Part shown: piece by piece, positions 7,295 to 18,152 of the stretch
Position numbering within the stretch: the stretch's first letter is position 1
Layout: each line of letters begins with the position of its first letter
Origin: Flavobacteriales bacterium
Lineage (GTDB): Bacteria > Bacteroidota > Bacteroidia > Flavobacteriales > Flavobacteriaceae
Direction: 5' to 3'
DNA: 19,376 nucleotides
NCBI GenBank assembly: GCA_026983815.1
Contig: JALSTJ010000051.1
Location: 1 to 19,376, forward strand
Program-made: the position numbers and the translations under genes
Notes under the pieces: generated by a model
Databases searched by the model: none
Seen by the model: the letters and a program-made list of their open reading frames with translations, nothing else
Told to the model about the DNA's origin: nothing

Positions 7295-7603
7295 TTATGC
7301 TTCTCCGGCAGGTCCAAAATTTACAGGTGGAGGACCGGATTGCTCGTAATCTTTGATTTTTCCATGAACATTTTCAAAACGTTGCACATTATCTGCTAAT
7401 GCTTTTAGTAAACGCTTGGCATGTTGTGGAGTCAAAATAACGCGAGATTTAACTTTCGCCTTGGGCACTCCCGGCATTATTTTCACAAAATCAATGATAA
7501 ACTCCGAAACCGAATGATTGATAATTGCCAAATTTGCATAAACTCCTTCCGCAACATCTTCGGGAAGCTCTATATTGATTTGTTGTTGTTTTGATTCTTT
7601 CAT
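7295..7603 (-). CDS. DUF3467 family protein
   Basis: Small soluble protein of 102 residues in the DUF3467 family, whose function I do not know. No signal peptide or membrane segment is visible. The core reads INIELPEDVAEGVYANLAIINHSVSEFIIDFVKIMPG, then VKSRVILTPQHAKRLLKALADNV; the Y-x-N-x-x-x-I-x-H-S-x-x-E-F-x-x-D-F pattern is the family signature. The C-terminus is a Pro/Gly-rich tail (GPPPVNFGPAGEA). It sits 20 nt downstream of rpoC on the same strand with no terminator between, a linkage I recall from other Bacteroidota, so it should share the rpoBC transcript. The position suggests a link to transcription but gives no direct evidence. Confidence 0.85.
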   Translation of the reverse strand: MKESKQQQINIELPEDVAEGVYANLAIINHSVSEFIIDFVKIMPGVPKAKVKSRVILTPQHAKRLLKALADNVQRFENVHGKIKDYEQSGPPPVNFGPAGEA

Positions 7604-7623
7604 AAGGATAGCTTTAAAAAAAA

Positions 7624-10600
7624 TTAATCTATAAAATCATGCATAGCATCAATCACCATGTTTTCATATTCATCCCTATGCCCTACAATGATATTATCAT
7701 ATTCCTTCAATCCAGTTCCTGCCGGTATTTTTCGTCCGACAATCACATTTTCTTTCAATCCTTCCAAATAATCAACTTTAGCTCTGATTGCTGCTTCATT
7801 CAGCACTTTGGTTGTTTCTTGGAAAGATGCTGCCGAAATAAACGATTTGGTTTGTAAAGATGCTCTGGTAATTCCTTGCAATACAGGCGAAGCTGTAGCG
7901 GGAATAACATCTCTTACTTTTACCAATTGCTTATCTTGTCTTCTTAAAATAGAATTTTCTTCTCTCAATTCACGTGGTGAGACCAATTGACCGGCTTTAA
8001 ATCGTTCGGAATCTCCCGGATCTTCAACCACCTTCAATTGAGATAATCTGTCATTTTCTTCAATAAAATCAAATTTATGGACCAATTCGCCCGGCAAGAA
8101 AGTTGTATCACCGGATTCTTCAATCATTACTTTCTGCATCATCTGTCTTACTACAACTTCAAAGTGTTTATCATTAATTTTTACTCCTTGTAAACGATAA
8201 ACTTCCTGAACTTCATTTACCAGATATTGTTGAACGGCACTCGGTCCTTTAATTTTCAAAATATCATTAGGTGTAATCGCTCCATCGGATAATGGTGTTC
8301 CTGCTTTGATGTAATCATTTTCCTGAACAAGAATTTGATTAGATAACTTGATCAAATATTTCTTTGCCTCTCCGGTTTTTGAAGTAACAATAATTTCCCT
8401 ATTACCTCGTTTGATTTTTCCAAAGGAAACTACCCCATCAATTTCAGAAACAACTGCAGGATTAGAGGGATTACGTGCCTCAAATAACTCGGTTACACGA
8501 GGTAAACCTCCGGTGATATCACCGGCTTTGACGGAACTTCTGGGCATTTTTACCAAAATAGTGCCTGCTTTAATTTTTTCACCGTCTTTTACCATCACAC
8601 GCGCACCTAAAGGTAAATTATAGGAACGTAAAACTTCTCCATTCTTATCCAAAATTTTAATAGTAGGAATCAATTTTTTATTCTTACTTTCCGAAATTAC
8701 TATTTCTTTACGATTAGTTTGTTCATCAGTCTCATATTGGAAAGTAACTCCGGCAATTAAATTCTCAAACTCAATTTTACCGGCAAATTCCGATACAATT
8801 ACCGAGTTCCAAGGATCCCATTCTGCAATAACCTCTCCTTTAAGCACTTTATCTCCGGGTTTTTTAAATAATTTGGAACCATAATACAATTGATTGGTAC
8901 TCAAAACTTTTCCGGATTTTTTTCCAATAATTTTTACCTCAGATGTTCTAGAAATCACGATATCCACTTCTATACCGTCTTCTTCAGATTTAACAGTTTT
9001 TAGATCAGATATTTCTATAACTCCGTCAAATTTGGCCGTGATACTGGATTCTTCCGAGATATTTCCGGCAACCCCTCCTTGATGGAAAGTTCTCAAGGTC
9101 AGCTGCGTTCCTGGTTCCCCAATAGATTGTGCAGCAATCACACCAACGGATTCACCTTTTTCCACCATATCACCGGTAGCAAGGTTTCGTCCGTAACATT
9201 TTGCACAAATTCCATGCTTGGCTTCACAAGTCAAAGGTGAACGCACTTCCAAAGATTCAAGAGAGGTATTTTCTATTACTTCTACAATTTCTTCCGTTAT
9301 TTGTTCACCGGCAGGCAAAATCAACTCTCCGGTTTCGGGATTGATTATATCATGCAAGGTTACACGTCCTAATATTCTTTCTCCTAAGGTCTCTACAATT
9401 TCATTATTTTTTTTCAAAGGTTCCACCTTAATACCTCTTAAAGTTCCACAATCTTCTTCTCTTACAACAACATCTTGTGAAACATCCACCAATCGACGGG
9501 TCAAATAACCCGCATCAGCAGTTTTCAAAGCCGTATCTGCCAAACCTTTACGTGCACCGTGAGTAGAAATAAAGTATTCTTGAATGGATAATCCTTCTTT
9601 AAAATTGGATAAAATCGGATTTTCGATTACTTCACCTCCACCTGCTGTTGATTTTTTAGGTTTCGCCATCAATCCACGCATACCAATCAACTGACGAATT
9701 TGGTCTTTGGAACCCCTTGCTCCGGAATCCAACATCATATATACTGAGTTAAACCCTTGTTTATCTTCAGTAATCTTATTCATCAAAATTTCAGTCAATT
9801 TAACATTGGCATTGGTCCAAACATCGACGGTTTTGTTGTATTTCTCTTTTTTGGAAATAAATCCCATTTCATAATCATTGTTGATATTGGCAACTTCAGC
9901 TTTTGCTTTTTGAACAATATCCTTTTTCTCTTCTGGAACCATAATATTACTTAAACCAAAGGATAAACCTCCTTTGAAAGCATAATAATATCCCATTTGT
10001 TTGATATCATCCAAAAACTTGGCAGTAGTAGGAACATCGGTCTTTTTCAATACATCCGATATAATTCTTCTTAATGAACCTTTGGTTAGCACCTCATTAA
10101 TAAATGGTACTTTATCGGGAGTATTTTCATTAAATAACACACGACCTGCAGTAGTTTCAATGATTTCATCAAATTGATTTCCTTCTTGATCGTAATTTTT
10201 TATTTTTATTTTGATACTTGCATGCAAATCCAATTTTCCTTCATTCATTGCAATCTTCACTTCTTCAGGAGAATAAAAAATCATACCCTCACCTTTCACG
10301 GGTTCTTCTTTGGTGGATTTTTTATTTTTTGTGATATAATATAATCCCAAAACCATATCCTGAGAAGGTACCGTTATAGGCGATCCATTTGCGGGATTTA
10401 AAATATTTTGCGAAGCTAACATTAGTAACTGAGCTTCAAGAATGGCTTGAGGTCCCAAAGGTAAATGCACTGCCATTTGATCACCGTCAAAATCGGCATT
10501 AAATGCAGAACAAACCAAAGGATGTAAACGAATAGCTTTCCCTTCAATCAATTTCGGTTGAAATGCTTGAATACCCAATCGGTGTAATGTCGGAGCACGG

Positions 10601-11916
10601 TTTAATAAAACCGGATGTCCCTTTAAAACATTTTCCAAAATATCCCAAACAATCGGATCTTTTCTATCAATTATTTTTTTGGCGGATTTAACGGTTTTTA
10701 CAACTCCTCTTTCAATTAACTTACGAATGATAAAAGGTTTGTAAAGCTCGGCGGCCATATCTTTGGGAATACCGGCTTCATATAATTTTAAATTGGGGCC
10801 AACCACAATTACTGAACGGGCTGAATAATCTACACGTTTACCCAATAAGTTTTGGCGGAAGCGCCCTTGTTTACCTTTCAATGAATCCGAAAGTGATTTC
10901 AAAGGACGATTGGATTCTGTTTTTACAGCAGATGATTTTCTGGTATTATCAAACAACGAATCTACCGATTCTTGAAGCATACGTTTTTCATTGCGTAAAA
11001 TAACTTCAGGAGCTTTGATATCCATTAATCTTTTTAAACGATTGTTACGAATGATAACTCTTCTGTATAAATCATTCAAATCCGAAGTGGCAAATCTACC
11101 ACCATCCAAAGGAACCAAAGGTCTTAATTCGGGTGGAATTACAGGTATGATGTTCATCACCATCCATTCGGGTTTATTTTCTCTGCGTTCGTTTGCTTGT
11201 CTAAATGCTTCTACAACTTGTAAACGTTTAAGTGCTTCAGTTTTTCTTTGTTTGGAGGTTTCATGACTGGCTTTATATCTCAATTCATAAGATAATTCGT
11301 CCAAATCTATTGAAGCCAACAAATCGCGAATAGCTTCACCTCCCATTTTAGCAATAAATTTATTGGGGTCTGTATCTTCTAAATACTCATTACCTTCGGG
11401 CAATCTCTCTAAAATGCTTTGATATTCTTCTTCGGTAAGGAATTGCATTTTTTGAATAGGATTTCCTTCTTCATCCAAAGCAGGACCCGGGTTGATTACT
11501 ACATATCTTTCGTAGTATATAATCATTTCCAATTTTTTGGTAGGAAGTCCCAATAAATAACCTATTTTGTTAGGCAATGAGCGAAAATACCATATATGAA
11601 CAACAGGCACTACCAATTCTATATGCCCTACACGTTCACGTCGGACTTTCTTTTCGGTAACTTCCACGCCACAACGGTCGCAGACAATTCCTTTATATCT
11701 TATTCTTTTGTATTTTCCACAGGCACATTCATAATCCTTTACAGGTCCGAATATTTTTTCACAAAATAAACCGTCACGTTCGGGTTTGTGGGTTCTGTAA
11801 TTGATAGTTTCGGGTTTTAAAACTTCTCCTCTGGAAGCTTTTTTTATCTTGTTAGGAGAAGATAATCCGATTGAAATTCTATCGAATTTTATAGTTGTAT
11901 ATTTATTTTTTGCCAT
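7624..11916 (-). CDS. rpoC: DNA-directed RNA polymerase subunit beta-prime
   Basis: Largest catalytic subunit of RNA polymerase (1430 residues, normal for Bacteroidota, which lack a large E. coli-type insert variant here). The N-terminal zinc finger has Cys64, Cys66, Cys79 and Cys82 (CACGKY...CDRCG). The active-site motif NADFDGDQM spans 473-481 with the three magnesium-binding aspartates 475, 477 and 479. The bridge helix lies around [31 protein letters not shown], followed by a second zinc site formed by CGTLRG and [13 protein letters not shown]. The trigger loop is [16 protein letters not shown]. The ATG at 11916 follows rpoB after 25 nt of A/T-rich sequence, so rpoB and rpoC are co-transcribed. 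No truncation or frameshift is visible. Confidence 0.99.
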   Translation of the reverse strand: MAKNKYTTIKFDRISIGLSSPNKIKKASRGEVLKPETINYRTHKPERDGLFCEKIFGPVKDYECACGKYKRIRYKGIVCDRCGVEVTEKKVRRERVGHIELVVPVVHIWYFRSLPNKIGYLLGLPTKKLEMIIYYERYVVINPGPALDEEGNPIQKMQFLTEEEYQSILERLPEGNEYLEDTDPNKFIAKMGGEAIRDLLASIDLDELSYELRYKASHETSKQRKTEALKRLQVVEAFRQANERRENKPEWMVMNIIPVIPPELRPLVPLDGGRFATSDLNDLYRRVIIRNNRLKRLMDIKAPEVILRNEKRMLQESVDSLFDNTRKSSAVKTESNRPLKSLSDSLKGKQGRFRQNLLGKRVDYSARSVIVVGPNLKLYEAGIPKDMAAELYKPFIIRKLIERGVVKTVKSAKKIIDRKDPIVWDILENVLKGHPVLLNRAPTLHRLGIQAFQPKLIEGKAIRLHPLVCSAFNADFDGDQMAVHLPLGPQAILEAQLLMLASQNILNPANGSPITVPSQDMVLGLYYITKNKKSTKEEPVKGEGMIFYSPEEVKIAMNEGKLDLHASIKIKIKNYDQEGNQFDEIIETTAGRVLFNENTPDKVPFINEVLTKGSLRRIISDVLKKTDVPTTAKFLDDIKQMGYYYAFKGGLSFGLSNIMVPEEKKDIVQKAKAEVANINNDYEMGFISKKEKYNKTVDVWTNANVKLTEILMNKITEDKQGFNSVYMMLDSGARGSKDQIRQLIGMRGLMAKPKKSTAGGGEVIENPILSNFKEGLSIQEYFISTHGARKGLADTALKTADAGYLTRRLVDVSQDVVVREEDCGTLRGIKVEPLKKNNEIVETLGERILGRVTLHDIINPETGELILPAGEQITEEIVEVIENTSLESLEVRSPLTCEAKHGICAKCYGRNLATGDMVEKGESVGVIAAQSIGEPGTQLTLRTFHQGGVAGNISEESSITAKFDGVIEISDLKTVKSEEDGIEVDIVISRTSEVKIIGKKSGKVLSTNQLYYGSKLFKKPGDKVLKGEVIAEWDPWNSVIVSEFAGKIEFENLIAGVTFQYETDEQTNRKEIVISESKNKKLIPTIKILDKNGEVLRSYNLPLGARVMVKDGEKIKAGTILVKMPRSSVKAGDITGGLPRVTELFEARNPSNPAVVSEIDGVVSFGKIKRGNREIIVTSKTGEAKKYLIKLSNQILVQENDYIKAGTPLSDGAITPNDILKIKGPSAVQQYLVNEVQEVYRLQGVKINDKHFEVVVRQMMQKVMIEESGDTTFLPGELVHKFDFIEENDRLSQLKVVEDPGDSERFKAGQLVSPRELREENSILRRQDKQLVKVRDVIPATASPVLQGITRASLQTKSFISAASFQETTKVLNEAAIRAKVDYLEGLKENVIVGRKIPAGTGLKEYDNIIVGHRDEYENMVIDAMHDFID

Positions 11917-11941
11917 AATCTAAATTAAATATTAAGAATAA

Positions 11942-14900
11942 TTATTTGTTTTGTGCTTTTTCCAAAACATCATTTCCTTCTTTATCCTCTAAACGGATAT
12001 CCAAACCTAAACCTTTCAATTCATGCATCAATACGTTGAAAGATTCGGGTATTCCCGGCTCAGGCATAGTTTCACCCTTAACTATAGCATTGTATGCTTT
12101 AGCTCTTCCCATAACATCATCTGACTTAATCGTCAACATTTCTTGCAAAGTATGTGAAGCTCCATAAGCTTCCAATGCCCAAACTTCCATTTCTCCGAGA
12201 CGTTGACCTCCGAATTGTGCTTTACCTCCCAATGGTTGTTGTGTAATCAAGGAATAAGGTCCAATGGAACGTGCATGCATCTTATCTTCAATCATATGTC
12301 CTAATTTCAACATATAAATTACTCCAACAGTGGCTTTTTGGTCAAATCGTTCTCCGGTTCCTCCATCATACAAATAGGTTTCTCCAAATTCGGGCAAACC
12401 GGCTTCTTTGGTCAAGGCGATAATATCATCCTCTGTTGCTCCGTCAAAAATCGGGGTAGCAAACTTTCTTCCTGTTTCTTTACCTATCCATCCCAAAACG
12501 GTTTCATAAATCTGTCCGATATTCATACGCGAAGGCACCCCTAACGGATTTAAAACAATATCAACAGGGGTTCCGTCTTCCAAGAAAGGCATATCTTCAC
12601 GACGAACAATTTTGGCTACAATACCTTTGTTTCCGTGACGCCCTGCCATTTTGTCTCCAACCTTTAATTTACGTTTTTGAACAATGAATACCTTGGCTAG
12701 TTTTAAAATTCCTGCTGGCAATTCATCTCCTACACTAATAGCAAATTTTTCTCTTCTGAGATTTCCTTTGATTTCATTCAAACGCATTTTGTAATTGTTA
12801 ATCAATTCGGAAACCAATCTGTTGATGTGAGAATCGGTAGTCCAAGTTCCTTGCGTTAAATGTTCAAAGTCCTGAATAGAATTCAACAATTTCAAAGTAA
12901 ATTTTTTCCCTTTGGGGAATATATCTTTTCCTAAATCATTTTTAACGCCTTGAGAAGTTTTTCCACTGACCAAAGCAAAAAGTTTTTCGATAAGACGATC
13001 TCTTAATTCATTAAATTTTACTTCATATTCTTTCTCTAATTCTTCAATAAGAACTTTGTCTTGTGCAGTTTTTCTTCTATCTTTAATAGAACGTGTAAAT
13101 AATTTTTTATCAATAACCGTTCCTCTAAGTGAAGGAGAAGCTTTAAGAGATGCATCTTTAACATCACCTGCTTTATCACCAAAGATGGCACGTAATAATT
13201 TTTCCTCAGGAGTAGGGTCGGACTCTCCTTTGGGGGTAACTTTACCAATTAAAATATCACCGGGTTTTACTTCCGCACCAATTCTAATCATACCATTTTC
13301 ATCCAAGTCCTTGGTAGCTTCTTCACTAACATTGGGAATATCATTGGTTAATTCTTCTTGTCCCAATTTGGTATCTCTTACTTCTAATGAATGCTCTACA
13401 ATATGCAAAGAAGTGAAATAATCATTTTTTACTACTTCCTCAGATATTACGATAGCATCCTCAAAGTTATATCCTTGCCAAGGCATGAAAGCTACTCTCA
13501 AGTTTCGTCCTAAAGCTAATTCTCCTTGTTGGGTTGCATAACCTTCAGTAAGAACTTGTCCTTTGGTAACACGGTCTCCTTTTTTAACAATAGGGGTCAA
13601 ATTAATTACCGTATTTTGATTGGTTTTTCTGAATTTAGTCAATTGGTATACTTTCTCATCTTCATCAAAACTTACCAATCTTTCCTCATCGCTTCTGTCG
13701 TATTTAATAATAATTTTTTTAGCATCTACATAAGTTACTTCACCTTCTCCTTCAGCATTGATTAATATACGTGAATCTTGCACCAAACGTTGCTCCAATC
13801 CTGTTCCGACAATAGGTGCTTCGGGATTTAACAATGGAACTGCTTGACGCATCATGTTTGAACCCATCAAAGCCCTGTTCGCATCATTATGTTCCAAAAA
13901 CGGAATCAATGAAGCGGAAATAGAAGCAATTTGATTGGGAGCAACATCCATATATTCGATTTCTTTTTTATTGACTACCGGAAAATCTCCTTCTTCTCTT
14001 GCCACCAAGAAATCGGGGATAATATTTCCCTTGTCATCCGTGGGAGTTTCCGCTTGAGCAATTTTGGTGGTCTCTTCTTCGGCGGTTAAATACTTTATTT
14101 CATCAAATTTAACCTGTGTTTCATTCACTTCACGATAAGGTGTTTCAATAAAACCCATATCATTAACTTTGGCATACACAGCCAAAGATGAAATCAAACC
14201 GATATTCGGTCCTTCGGGTGTTTCAATCGGACACAAACGTCCGTAATGCGTATAGTGAACATCTCGCACCTCAAATCCCGCTCTTTCTCTGGACAAACCG
14301 CCTGGTCCCAAAGCAGACAAACGACGCTTATGGGTCATTTCAGCCAAAGGATTGGTTTGGTCCATAAATTGGGATAACTGATTGGTTCCAAAGAAAGATT
14401 TGATGACTGATGACAAAGTTTTTGCATTGATCAAATCGATGGGCGTAAATACTTCATTGTCTCTTACATTCATTCGTTCTCTAATGGTTCGAACCATTCT
14501 TGCCAATCCCACTCCAAATTGCTGTGACAATTGTTCTCCTACTGTTCTTACCCTTCGGTTAGATAAGTGGTCAATATCATCAACTTCAGTTTTGGAATTA
14601 ATTAGTTGAATCAAATGTTTGATGATAACAATTATATCTTCACGAGTCAAGACTTGAACATCCAAAGGAATATCCAAATTCAATTTTTTGTTGATTCGAT
14701 AACGTCCAACTTCTCCCAAACTATATCGTTGTTCAGAGAAGAATAATTTATCGATAATACCTCTAGCCGTTTCTTCATCGGGTGGTTCGGCGTTTCTCAA
14801 TAATCTATAAATATATTCTACGGCTTCTTTTCCGGAGTTGGTTGAATCTTTTTGTAAAGTATGATAAATAATTGCGTAATCCGAATCGGAAATATCTTTT

Positions 14901-15814
14901 TTATGCAATAGGATGGTTTTGGCACCGGAATTCAATATATCTTCCAAATGATCTTTTTCAATAACAGTATCTCTGTCCAAAATAATCTCGTTACGTTCAA
15001 TGGTAACAACTTCTCCTGTATCTTCATCTACAAAGTCTTCATGCCAAGTTTTTAATAAACGAGCTGCCAATTTTCTTCCTACAACTTTTTTTAGATTGGT
15101 TTTATTTACTTTAACTTCGTCAGCCAATCCAAATATTTCTAAAATATCTTTATCCCTTTCAAATCCAATGGCTCTCAATAAAGTAGTAATAGGTAATTTT
15201 TTCTTACGGTCGATATAAGCATACATGACTTGATTGATATCGGTAGCAAATTCAATCCAAGAACCTTTAAATGGAATGATACGAGCCGAATATAATTTGG
15301 TTCCATTTGCATGCATGGATTGTGCAAAAAATACGCCCGGAGAACGATGTAATTGTGAAACGATAACCCGTTCTGCACCATTGATCACAAAGGTTCCTCG
15401 AGGAGTCATATAAGGAATATTTCCCAAATATACATCTTGAACAACAGTTTCAAATTCTTCGTGTTCCGGATCATTACATTCGAGTTTAAGACGTGCTTTA
15501 AGAGGAACGCTGTAAGTCAAACCTCTTTCGATACATTCTTGAATAGAATATCGAGGTGGATCTACAAAATAATCAATAAAAGATAATTCAAATTGATTAC
15601 GCGTGTCCGTTACAGGAAAATTATCCTGAAAAGTTTTGTAAAGACCTTCATTCTTACGATTTTCAGGTTTGGTTTCCAATTGGAAGAAATCCTGGAAAGA
15701 TTTCAATTGAATATCCAAAAAATCGGGATAAGGAGGAATATTCTTTACTCTGGAAAAACTGAAACGTTGATTGGTAGGGTCTTTTTTTGGAATAATTTTT
15801 TTTGTATTGGCCAT
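11942..15814 (-). CDS. rpoB: DNA-directed RNA polymerase subunit beta
   Basis: Second-largest RNA polymerase subunit, binding nascent RNA and forming the cleft with beta-prime. I use the ATG at 15814 (1290 residues, [11 protein letters not shown] start); an in-frame TTG at 15826 would add four residues (MSPN) and is unlikely. Family landmarks are [19 protein letters not shown] near the N-terminus, [21 protein letters not shown], and the rifampicin-binding segment [28 protein letters not shown], about 479-506. There the residues matching E. coli Gln513, Asp516, His526, Arg529 and Ser531 are all present, as in sensitive enzymes. Further on are the [18 protein letters not shown] segment and [25 protein letters not shown]. 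The N-terminus has a basic stretch of about 20 residues before the first conserved block. It lies 146 nt downstream of rplL, across the longest gap in the operon, with signs of separate control. Confidence 0.99.
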   Translation of the reverse strand: MANTKKIIPKKDPTNQRFSFSRVKNIPPYPDFLDIQLKSFQDFFQLETKPENRKNEGLYKTFQDNFPVTDTRNQFELSFIDYFVDPPRYSIQECIERGLTYSVPLKARLKLECNDPEHEEFETVVQDVYLGNIPYMTPRGTFVINGAERVIVSQLHRSPGVFFAQSMHANGTKLYSARIIPFKGSWIEFATDINQVMYAYIDRKKKLPITTLLRAIGFERDKDILEIFGLADEVKVNKTNLKKVVGRKLAARLLKTWHEDFVDEDTGEVVTIERNEIILDRDTVIEKDHLEDILNSGAKTILLHKKDISDSDYAIIYHTLQKDSTNSGKEAVEYIYRLLRNAEPPDEETARGIIDKLFFSEQRYSLGEVGRYRINKKLNLDIPLDVQVLTREDIIVIIKHLIQLINSKTEVDDIDHLSNRRVRTVGEQLSQQFGVGLARMVRTIRERMNVRDNEVFTPIDLINAKTLSSVIKSFFGTNQLSQFMDQTNPLAEMTHKRRLSALGPGGLSRERAGFEVRDVHYTHYGRLCPIETPEGPNIGLISSLAVYAKVNDMGFIETPYREVNETQVKFDEIKYLTAEEETTKIAQAETPTDDKGNIIPDFLVAREEGDFPVVNKKEIEYMDVAPNQIASISASLIPFLEHNDANRALMGSNMMRQAVPLLNPEAPIVGTGLEQRLVQDSRILINAEGEGEVTYVDAKKIIIKYDRSDEERLVSFDEDEKVYQLTKFRKTNQNTVINLTPIVKKGDRVTKGQVLTEGYATQQGELALGRNLRVAFMPWQGYNFEDAIVISEEVVKNDYFTSLHIVEHSLEVRDTKLGQEELTNDIPNVSEEATKDLDENGMIRIGAEVKPGDILIGKVTPKGESDPTPEEKLLRAIFGDKAGDVKDASLKASPSLRGTVIDKKLFTRSIKDRRKTAQDKVLIEELEKEYEVKFNELRDRLIEKLFALVSGKTSQGVKNDLGKDIFPKGKKFTLKLLNSIQDFEHLTQGTWTTDSHINRLVSELINNYKMRLNEIKGNLRREKFAISVGDELPAGILKLAKVFIVQKRKLKVGDKMAGRHGNKGIVAKIVRREDMPFLEDGTPVDIVLNPLGVPSRMNIGQIYETVLGWIGKETGRKFATPIFDGATEDDIIALTKEAGLPEFGETYLYDGGTGERFDQKATVGVIYMLKLGHMIEDKMHARSIGPYSLITQQPLGGKAQFGGQRLGEMEVWALEAYGASHTLQEMLTIKSDDVMGRAKAYNAIVKGETMPEPGIPESFNVLMHELKGLGLDIRLEDKEGNDVLEKAQNK

Positions 15815-15839
15815 ATTAGGGGACAAAATTAAAGGTTAA

Positions 15840-15847
15840 CAAAAATA
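15840..15847 (-). promoter_or_regulatory. Possible -7 box of an internal rpoB promoter
   Basis: The minus-strand octamer TATTTTTG fits the Bacteroidota -7 consensus TAnnTTTG and would start transcription about 20 nt before the rpoB ATG. A second match, TAATTTTG, is at 15824-15831 but would leave almost no leader. Neither has a clear TTTG -33 box at the usual 17-23 nt spacing. An inverted repeat overlaps the place where a -33 region would be. Weak, motif-only evidence. Confidence 0.25.
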
Positions 15848-15852
15848 TAACT

Positions 15853-15867
15853 AACTGACTATCAGTT
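15853..15867. repeat. Palindrome AACTGA-N3-TCAGTT upstream of rpoB
   Basis: AACTGA (15853-15858) and TCAGTT (15862-15867) are perfect 6-nt arms around CTA. It lies between the rplL-rpoB hairpin and the candidate -7 box, 6-20 nt upstream of that box, which is where a regulator could bind; it could also be a minor RNA hairpin or chance in AT-rich DNA. Confidence 0.4.
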
Positions 15868-15899
15868 GATAAATCGATTTAAATCTTTTATACGCAAAA

Positions 15900-15939
15900 T
15901 GGTTTAGGTCTATCCCGCCAAAGGGGAAGACCTAAACCA
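15900..15939 (-). terminator. rplL-rpoB intergenic stem-loop (attenuator or partial terminator)
   Basis: The arms 15900-15911 and 15928-15939 are perfectly complementary over 12 bp (TGGTTTAGGTCT with AGACCTAAACCA on the plus strand). A TCCC / GGGA extension with one bulged base closes a 7-nt loop. Read on the minus strand the hairpin begins 22 nt after the rplL stop and is followed by only TTTT, then G. That makes it a strong stem with a short U-tract, suited to partial termination or RNA cleavage between the ribosomal protein genes and rpoBC, as known in E. coli. Function is inferred. Confidence 0.7.
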
Positions 15940-15960
15940 AAAATTTATTAAAATATAGAA

Positions 15961-16338
15961 CTATTTGAGTTCTACTTCAGCACCTGCTTCTTCCAAAGAT
16001 TTTTTGATGCCTTCTGCCTCATCTTTAGAAACTCCTTCTTTTACAGGAGCAGGAGCACCATCAACAACTGCTTTTGCTTCTTTCAATCCAAGACCGGTTA
16101 ATTCTTTTACCAATTTAACAACTGCTAATTTGGAAGAACCGGGGGATTTAAGAATTACATCAAATTCACTTTTTTCTTCAGCCGCATCACCGCCTGCTCC
16201 GCCTGCGGGTCCTGCTACTGCAACAGCTGCTGCTGCGGGTTCAATACCGTATTCTTCTTTCATAATATCGGCTAATTCATTAACTTCTTTTACTGTTAAG
16301 TTAACCAATTCTTCTGCTAATTTTTTTAAATCTGCCAT
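15961..16338 (-). CDS. rplL: 50S ribosomal protein bL12 (L7/L12)
   Basis: Multicopy acidic stalk protein that recruits and activates translational GTPases such as EF-Tu and EF-G. The 125-residue length is typical. The N-terminal dimerisation domain ([20 protein letters not shown], about 7-26) binds uL10; an Ala/Gly/Pro-rich hinge follows at about 34-52; the C-terminal domain starts at [10 protein letters not shown] and contains the [27 protein letters not shown] factor-binding helix region, where the family's Lys and Gly residues are kept. It starts 50 nt after rplJ in a purely A/T-rich spacer and is followed by the strong hairpin before rpoB, so its mRNA 3' end may be formed there. An antisense frame of 168 codons over it is a shadow of the biased Ala/Glu/Lys composition. 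Confidence 0.99.
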   Translation of the reverse strand: MADLKKLAEELVNLTVKEVNELADIMKEEYGIEPAAAAVAVAGPAGGAGGDAAEEKSEFDVILKSPGSSKLAVVKLVKELTGLGLKEAKAVVDGAPAPVKEGVSKDEAEGIKKSLEEAGAEVELK

Positions 16339-16388
16339 TTTTCTATCGTTTTTAATTTATAATTTAATTTTTAAGTTTTTTATTTTTA

Positions 16389-16913
16389 TTATTCGGATTT
16401 TTCGGATAATGTTTTCAAAATACCTGCAATTTTACCACCTCCCGATTGTAATGCGGAAAGAACATTTTTAACAGGTGATTGCAACAATCCGATAATTTCT
16501 CCAAGTAATTCTTCTTTGGATTTGATATTTACCAAATTTTCCAATTGATCATCACCAAGATAAATTCCTTCTTCTATCCAAGCACCTTTTAATTGAGGTT
16601 TTTTGGATTTTTTTCTATAATTTTTGATGATTTTTGCCGGCTTGTTTCCGGTATCGGATAACATTAATGCCGAATTTCCAACCAATACATCCACCAACTC
16701 TTCAAAGTTTTTATCGGAATTATCCATCGCTTGTTTTAGCATGGTATTTTTCACTACTTTTAACTTGACATTCTCCTTATGGCAAGCTCTTCTAAGATCT
16801 GATGTAGTCTCGGCATTCAAACCCAAAATATCCACCAGATAAATAACATTATATTCTGATAATTGTTGAGTTAGTTCTTCTATTAATTGAGCTTTTTGTT
16901 CTCTAGTTCTCAT
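16389..16913 (-). CDS. rplJ: 50S ribosomal protein uL10
   Basis: Base of the ribosomal stalk: its N-terminal domain binds 23S rRNA beside uL11 and its C-terminal helix carries bL12 dimers. The 174 residues match the family. Seen features are the opening REQKAQLIEELTQQLSEYNVIYLVDILGLNA, the central VKLKVVKNTMLKQAM, and the C-terminal helix GEIIGLLQSPVKNVLSALQSGGGKIAGILKTL that holds bL12. It lies between rplA (24-nt gap) and rplL (50-nt gap). In many bacteria uL10 with bL12 represses its own mRNA through a leader; the gap here is too short for the usual leader fold, so such control, if present, would need sequence within rplA. Confidence 0.98.
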   Translation of the reverse strand: MRTREQKAQLIEELTQQLSEYNVIYLVDILGLNAETTSDLRRACHKENVKLKVVKNTMLKQAMDNSDKNFEELVDVLVGNSALMLSDTGNKPAKIIKNYRKKSKKPQLKGAWIEEGIYLGDDQLENLVNIKSKEELLGEIIGLLQSPVKNVLSALQSGGGKIAGILKTLSEKSE

Positions 16914-16937
16914 TTTTTGTCTTTTTATATCTGTAAA

Positions 16938-17627
16938 TTAGACACTCTTCGGATCTACTTTGATTCCGGGTCCCATCGTTGAAGAAATAGCTATACTCTT
17001 CATATAAGTTCCTTTCGCTGCAGATGGTTTCATTTTGTTTAATGTATGAATCAATTCTGCCGCATTTTCTTCGATTTTCTTGGCATCAAAAGAAACTTTT
17101 CCAACCGATGCATGTACAATTCCGGTTTTATCTACTTTAAAATCGATTTTTCCGGCTTTCACATCTTTGACTGCTTTACCAACCTCCATAGTTACCGTTC
17201 CGGTTTTAGGATTGGGCATTAAACCTCTTGGTCCTAAAACACGTCCCAAAGGTCCTAATTTTCTCATAACACTAGGCATGGTAATGATGACATCCACATC
17301 TGTCCAGCCGGATTTTATTTTGTCTAAATATTCATCCAAGCCAACATAGTCTGCACCGGCAGCTTTTGCTTCTTCTTCTTTATCAGGAGTTACCAAAGCC
17401 AAAACTTTTTTATCTTTTCCTGTTCCATGAGGTAAAGTAACCACACCACGCACCATTTGGTTGGCTTTTCTGGGATCTACACCCAAACGAACAGCCAAAT
17501 CAACGGAAGCATCAAATTTTTCAGTAGATAAATCTTTGATTAATTTACTTGCTTCTTGAAGTGTGTATTGTGTGTTTTTATCATATTTTGCTAAAACCTC
17601 TCTTCGTTTTTTACTTATTTTTGCCAT
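16938..17627 (-). CDS. rplA: 50S ribosomal protein uL1
   Basis: Forms the L1 stalk at the E site of the large subunit and binds 23S rRNA; in several bacteria it also represses its own operon by binding the rplK leader. At 229 residues it is standard. The visible family blocks are [25 protein letters not shown] with VTLPHGTGK, then [29 protein letters not shown], the most conserved L1 segment, and [16 protein letters not shown] near the C-terminus. The ATG is at 17627. The 14-nt gap from rplK is filled with an A/T-rich palindrome (17631-17644). Confidence 0.99.
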   Translation of the reverse strand: MAKISKKRREVLAKYDKNTQYTLQEASKLIKDLSTEKFDASVDLAVRLGVDPRKANQMVRGVVTLPHGTGKDKKVLALVTPDKEEEAKAAGADYVGLDEYLDKIKSGWTDVDVIITMPSVMRKLGPLGRVLGPRGLMPNPKTGTVTMEVGKAVKDVKAGKIDFKVDKTGIVHASVGKVSFDAKKIEENAAELIHTLNKMKPSAAKGTYMKSIAISSTMGPGIKVDPKSV

Positions 17628-17641
17628 TTTTAAAAACGTTT

Positions 17642-18082
17642 TTAGTTAAAAGGATTTTCTCCTTCAATAGTTAATCCCATTGATCGAGCCGTACCGGCAA
17701 TCATTTTCATAGCCGATTCAACGGTAAATGCGTTTAAATCGGGCATTTTGTCTTCTGCTATCTGTTTTACTTGTTCCCAAGTTACAGATCCCACTTTGTT
17801 TCGGTTAGGCTCTCCTGATCCTTTTTTGATTTTAGCGGCTTCCATCAATTGAACTGCAGCAGGCGGTGTTTTTACGACAAAATCAAAAGATTTATCTGAA
17901 TAAACATTGATTGCAACAGGTAAAACTTTTCCCATTTTGTCTTGCGTACGTGCATTGAATTGCTTGCAAAACTCCATGATATTTACCCCTGCAGCACCTA
18001 ATGCGGGTCCAACCGGTGGCGAAGGATTCGCTTGACCTCCCCGAATTTGTAATTTAATTACTTTACTGATTTCTTTTGCCAT
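17642..18082 (-). CDS. rplK: 50S ribosomal protein uL11
   Basis: Ribosomal protein at the GTPase-associated centre that binds the thiostrepton region of 23S rRNA. The 146-residue product shows the N-terminal [31 protein letters not shown] segment, with the Pro-rich loop that contacts elongation factors and thiostrepton, then the C-terminal rRNA-binding domain ([27 protein letters not shown]). It is 70 nt downstream of nusG, the second-longest spacer of the operon, and that spacer can fold into two hairpins; it is 14 nt upstream of rplA. Autoregulation by uL1 at this leader would fit the known mechanism in other bacteria, but I see no proof. Confidence 0.99.
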   Translation of the reverse strand: MAKEISKVIKLQIRGGQANPSPPVGPALGAAGVNIMEFCKQFNARTQDKMGKVLPVAINVYSDKSFDFVVKTPPAAVQLMEAAKIKKGSGEPNRNKVGSVTWEQVKQIAEDKMPDLNAFTVESAMKMIAGTARSMGLTIEGENPFN

Positions 18083-18099
18083 TTTCTTTTCTTTTTTTC

Positions 18100-18151
18100 A
18101 AACTATCTTATTGGAAGCTAAATAGTTTATTATATATGTTAATGCGTAACA
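18100..18151 (-). promoter_or_regulatory. Two hairpins in the nusG-rplK leader
   Basis: On the minus strand TGTTA-CGCAT-TAACA (18137-18151) forms a 5-bp hairpin directly after the nusG stop. A second hairpin follows, with arms AAACTAT and ATAGTTT (18122-18128 and 18100-18106), extendable by TTA / TAA with one bulged G to an 8-nt loop, ending about 18 nt before the rplK ATG. This is the place where uL1 binds its mRNA in other bacteria. I cannot tell whether the loops match the uL1 target on 23S rRNA. Confidence 0.35.
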
Positions 18152-18152
18152 G

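Noticed and set aside
13056..13421. Open frame of 121 codons on the plus strand inside rpoB
   Set aside because: Lies within highly conserved rpoB sequence on the other strand and shows no family features.
15815..15826. TTG start of rpoB four codons upstream
   Set aside because: An ATG with normal spacing is available at 15814, and the extra MSPN residues match no family feature I know.
15965..16471. Open frame of 168 codons on the plus strand over rplL and the end of rplJ
   Set aside because: It is fully antisense to rplL, gives a Ser/Ala/Pro-rich low-complexity product that mirrors the Ala/Glu/Lys codons of bL12, and has no recognisable domain.
16914..16937. uL10 leader regulatory structure before rplJ
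   Set aside because: The gap is only 24 nt and A/T-rich; no kink-turn or extended fold can be seen in it.
17631..17644. 14-bp perfect palindrome TAAAAACGTTTTTA between rplK and rplA
   Set aside because: It contains only one CG pair core flanked by A and T runs and includes the rplK stop; in AT-rich DNA this is easily chance, and RNA pairing would be weak.
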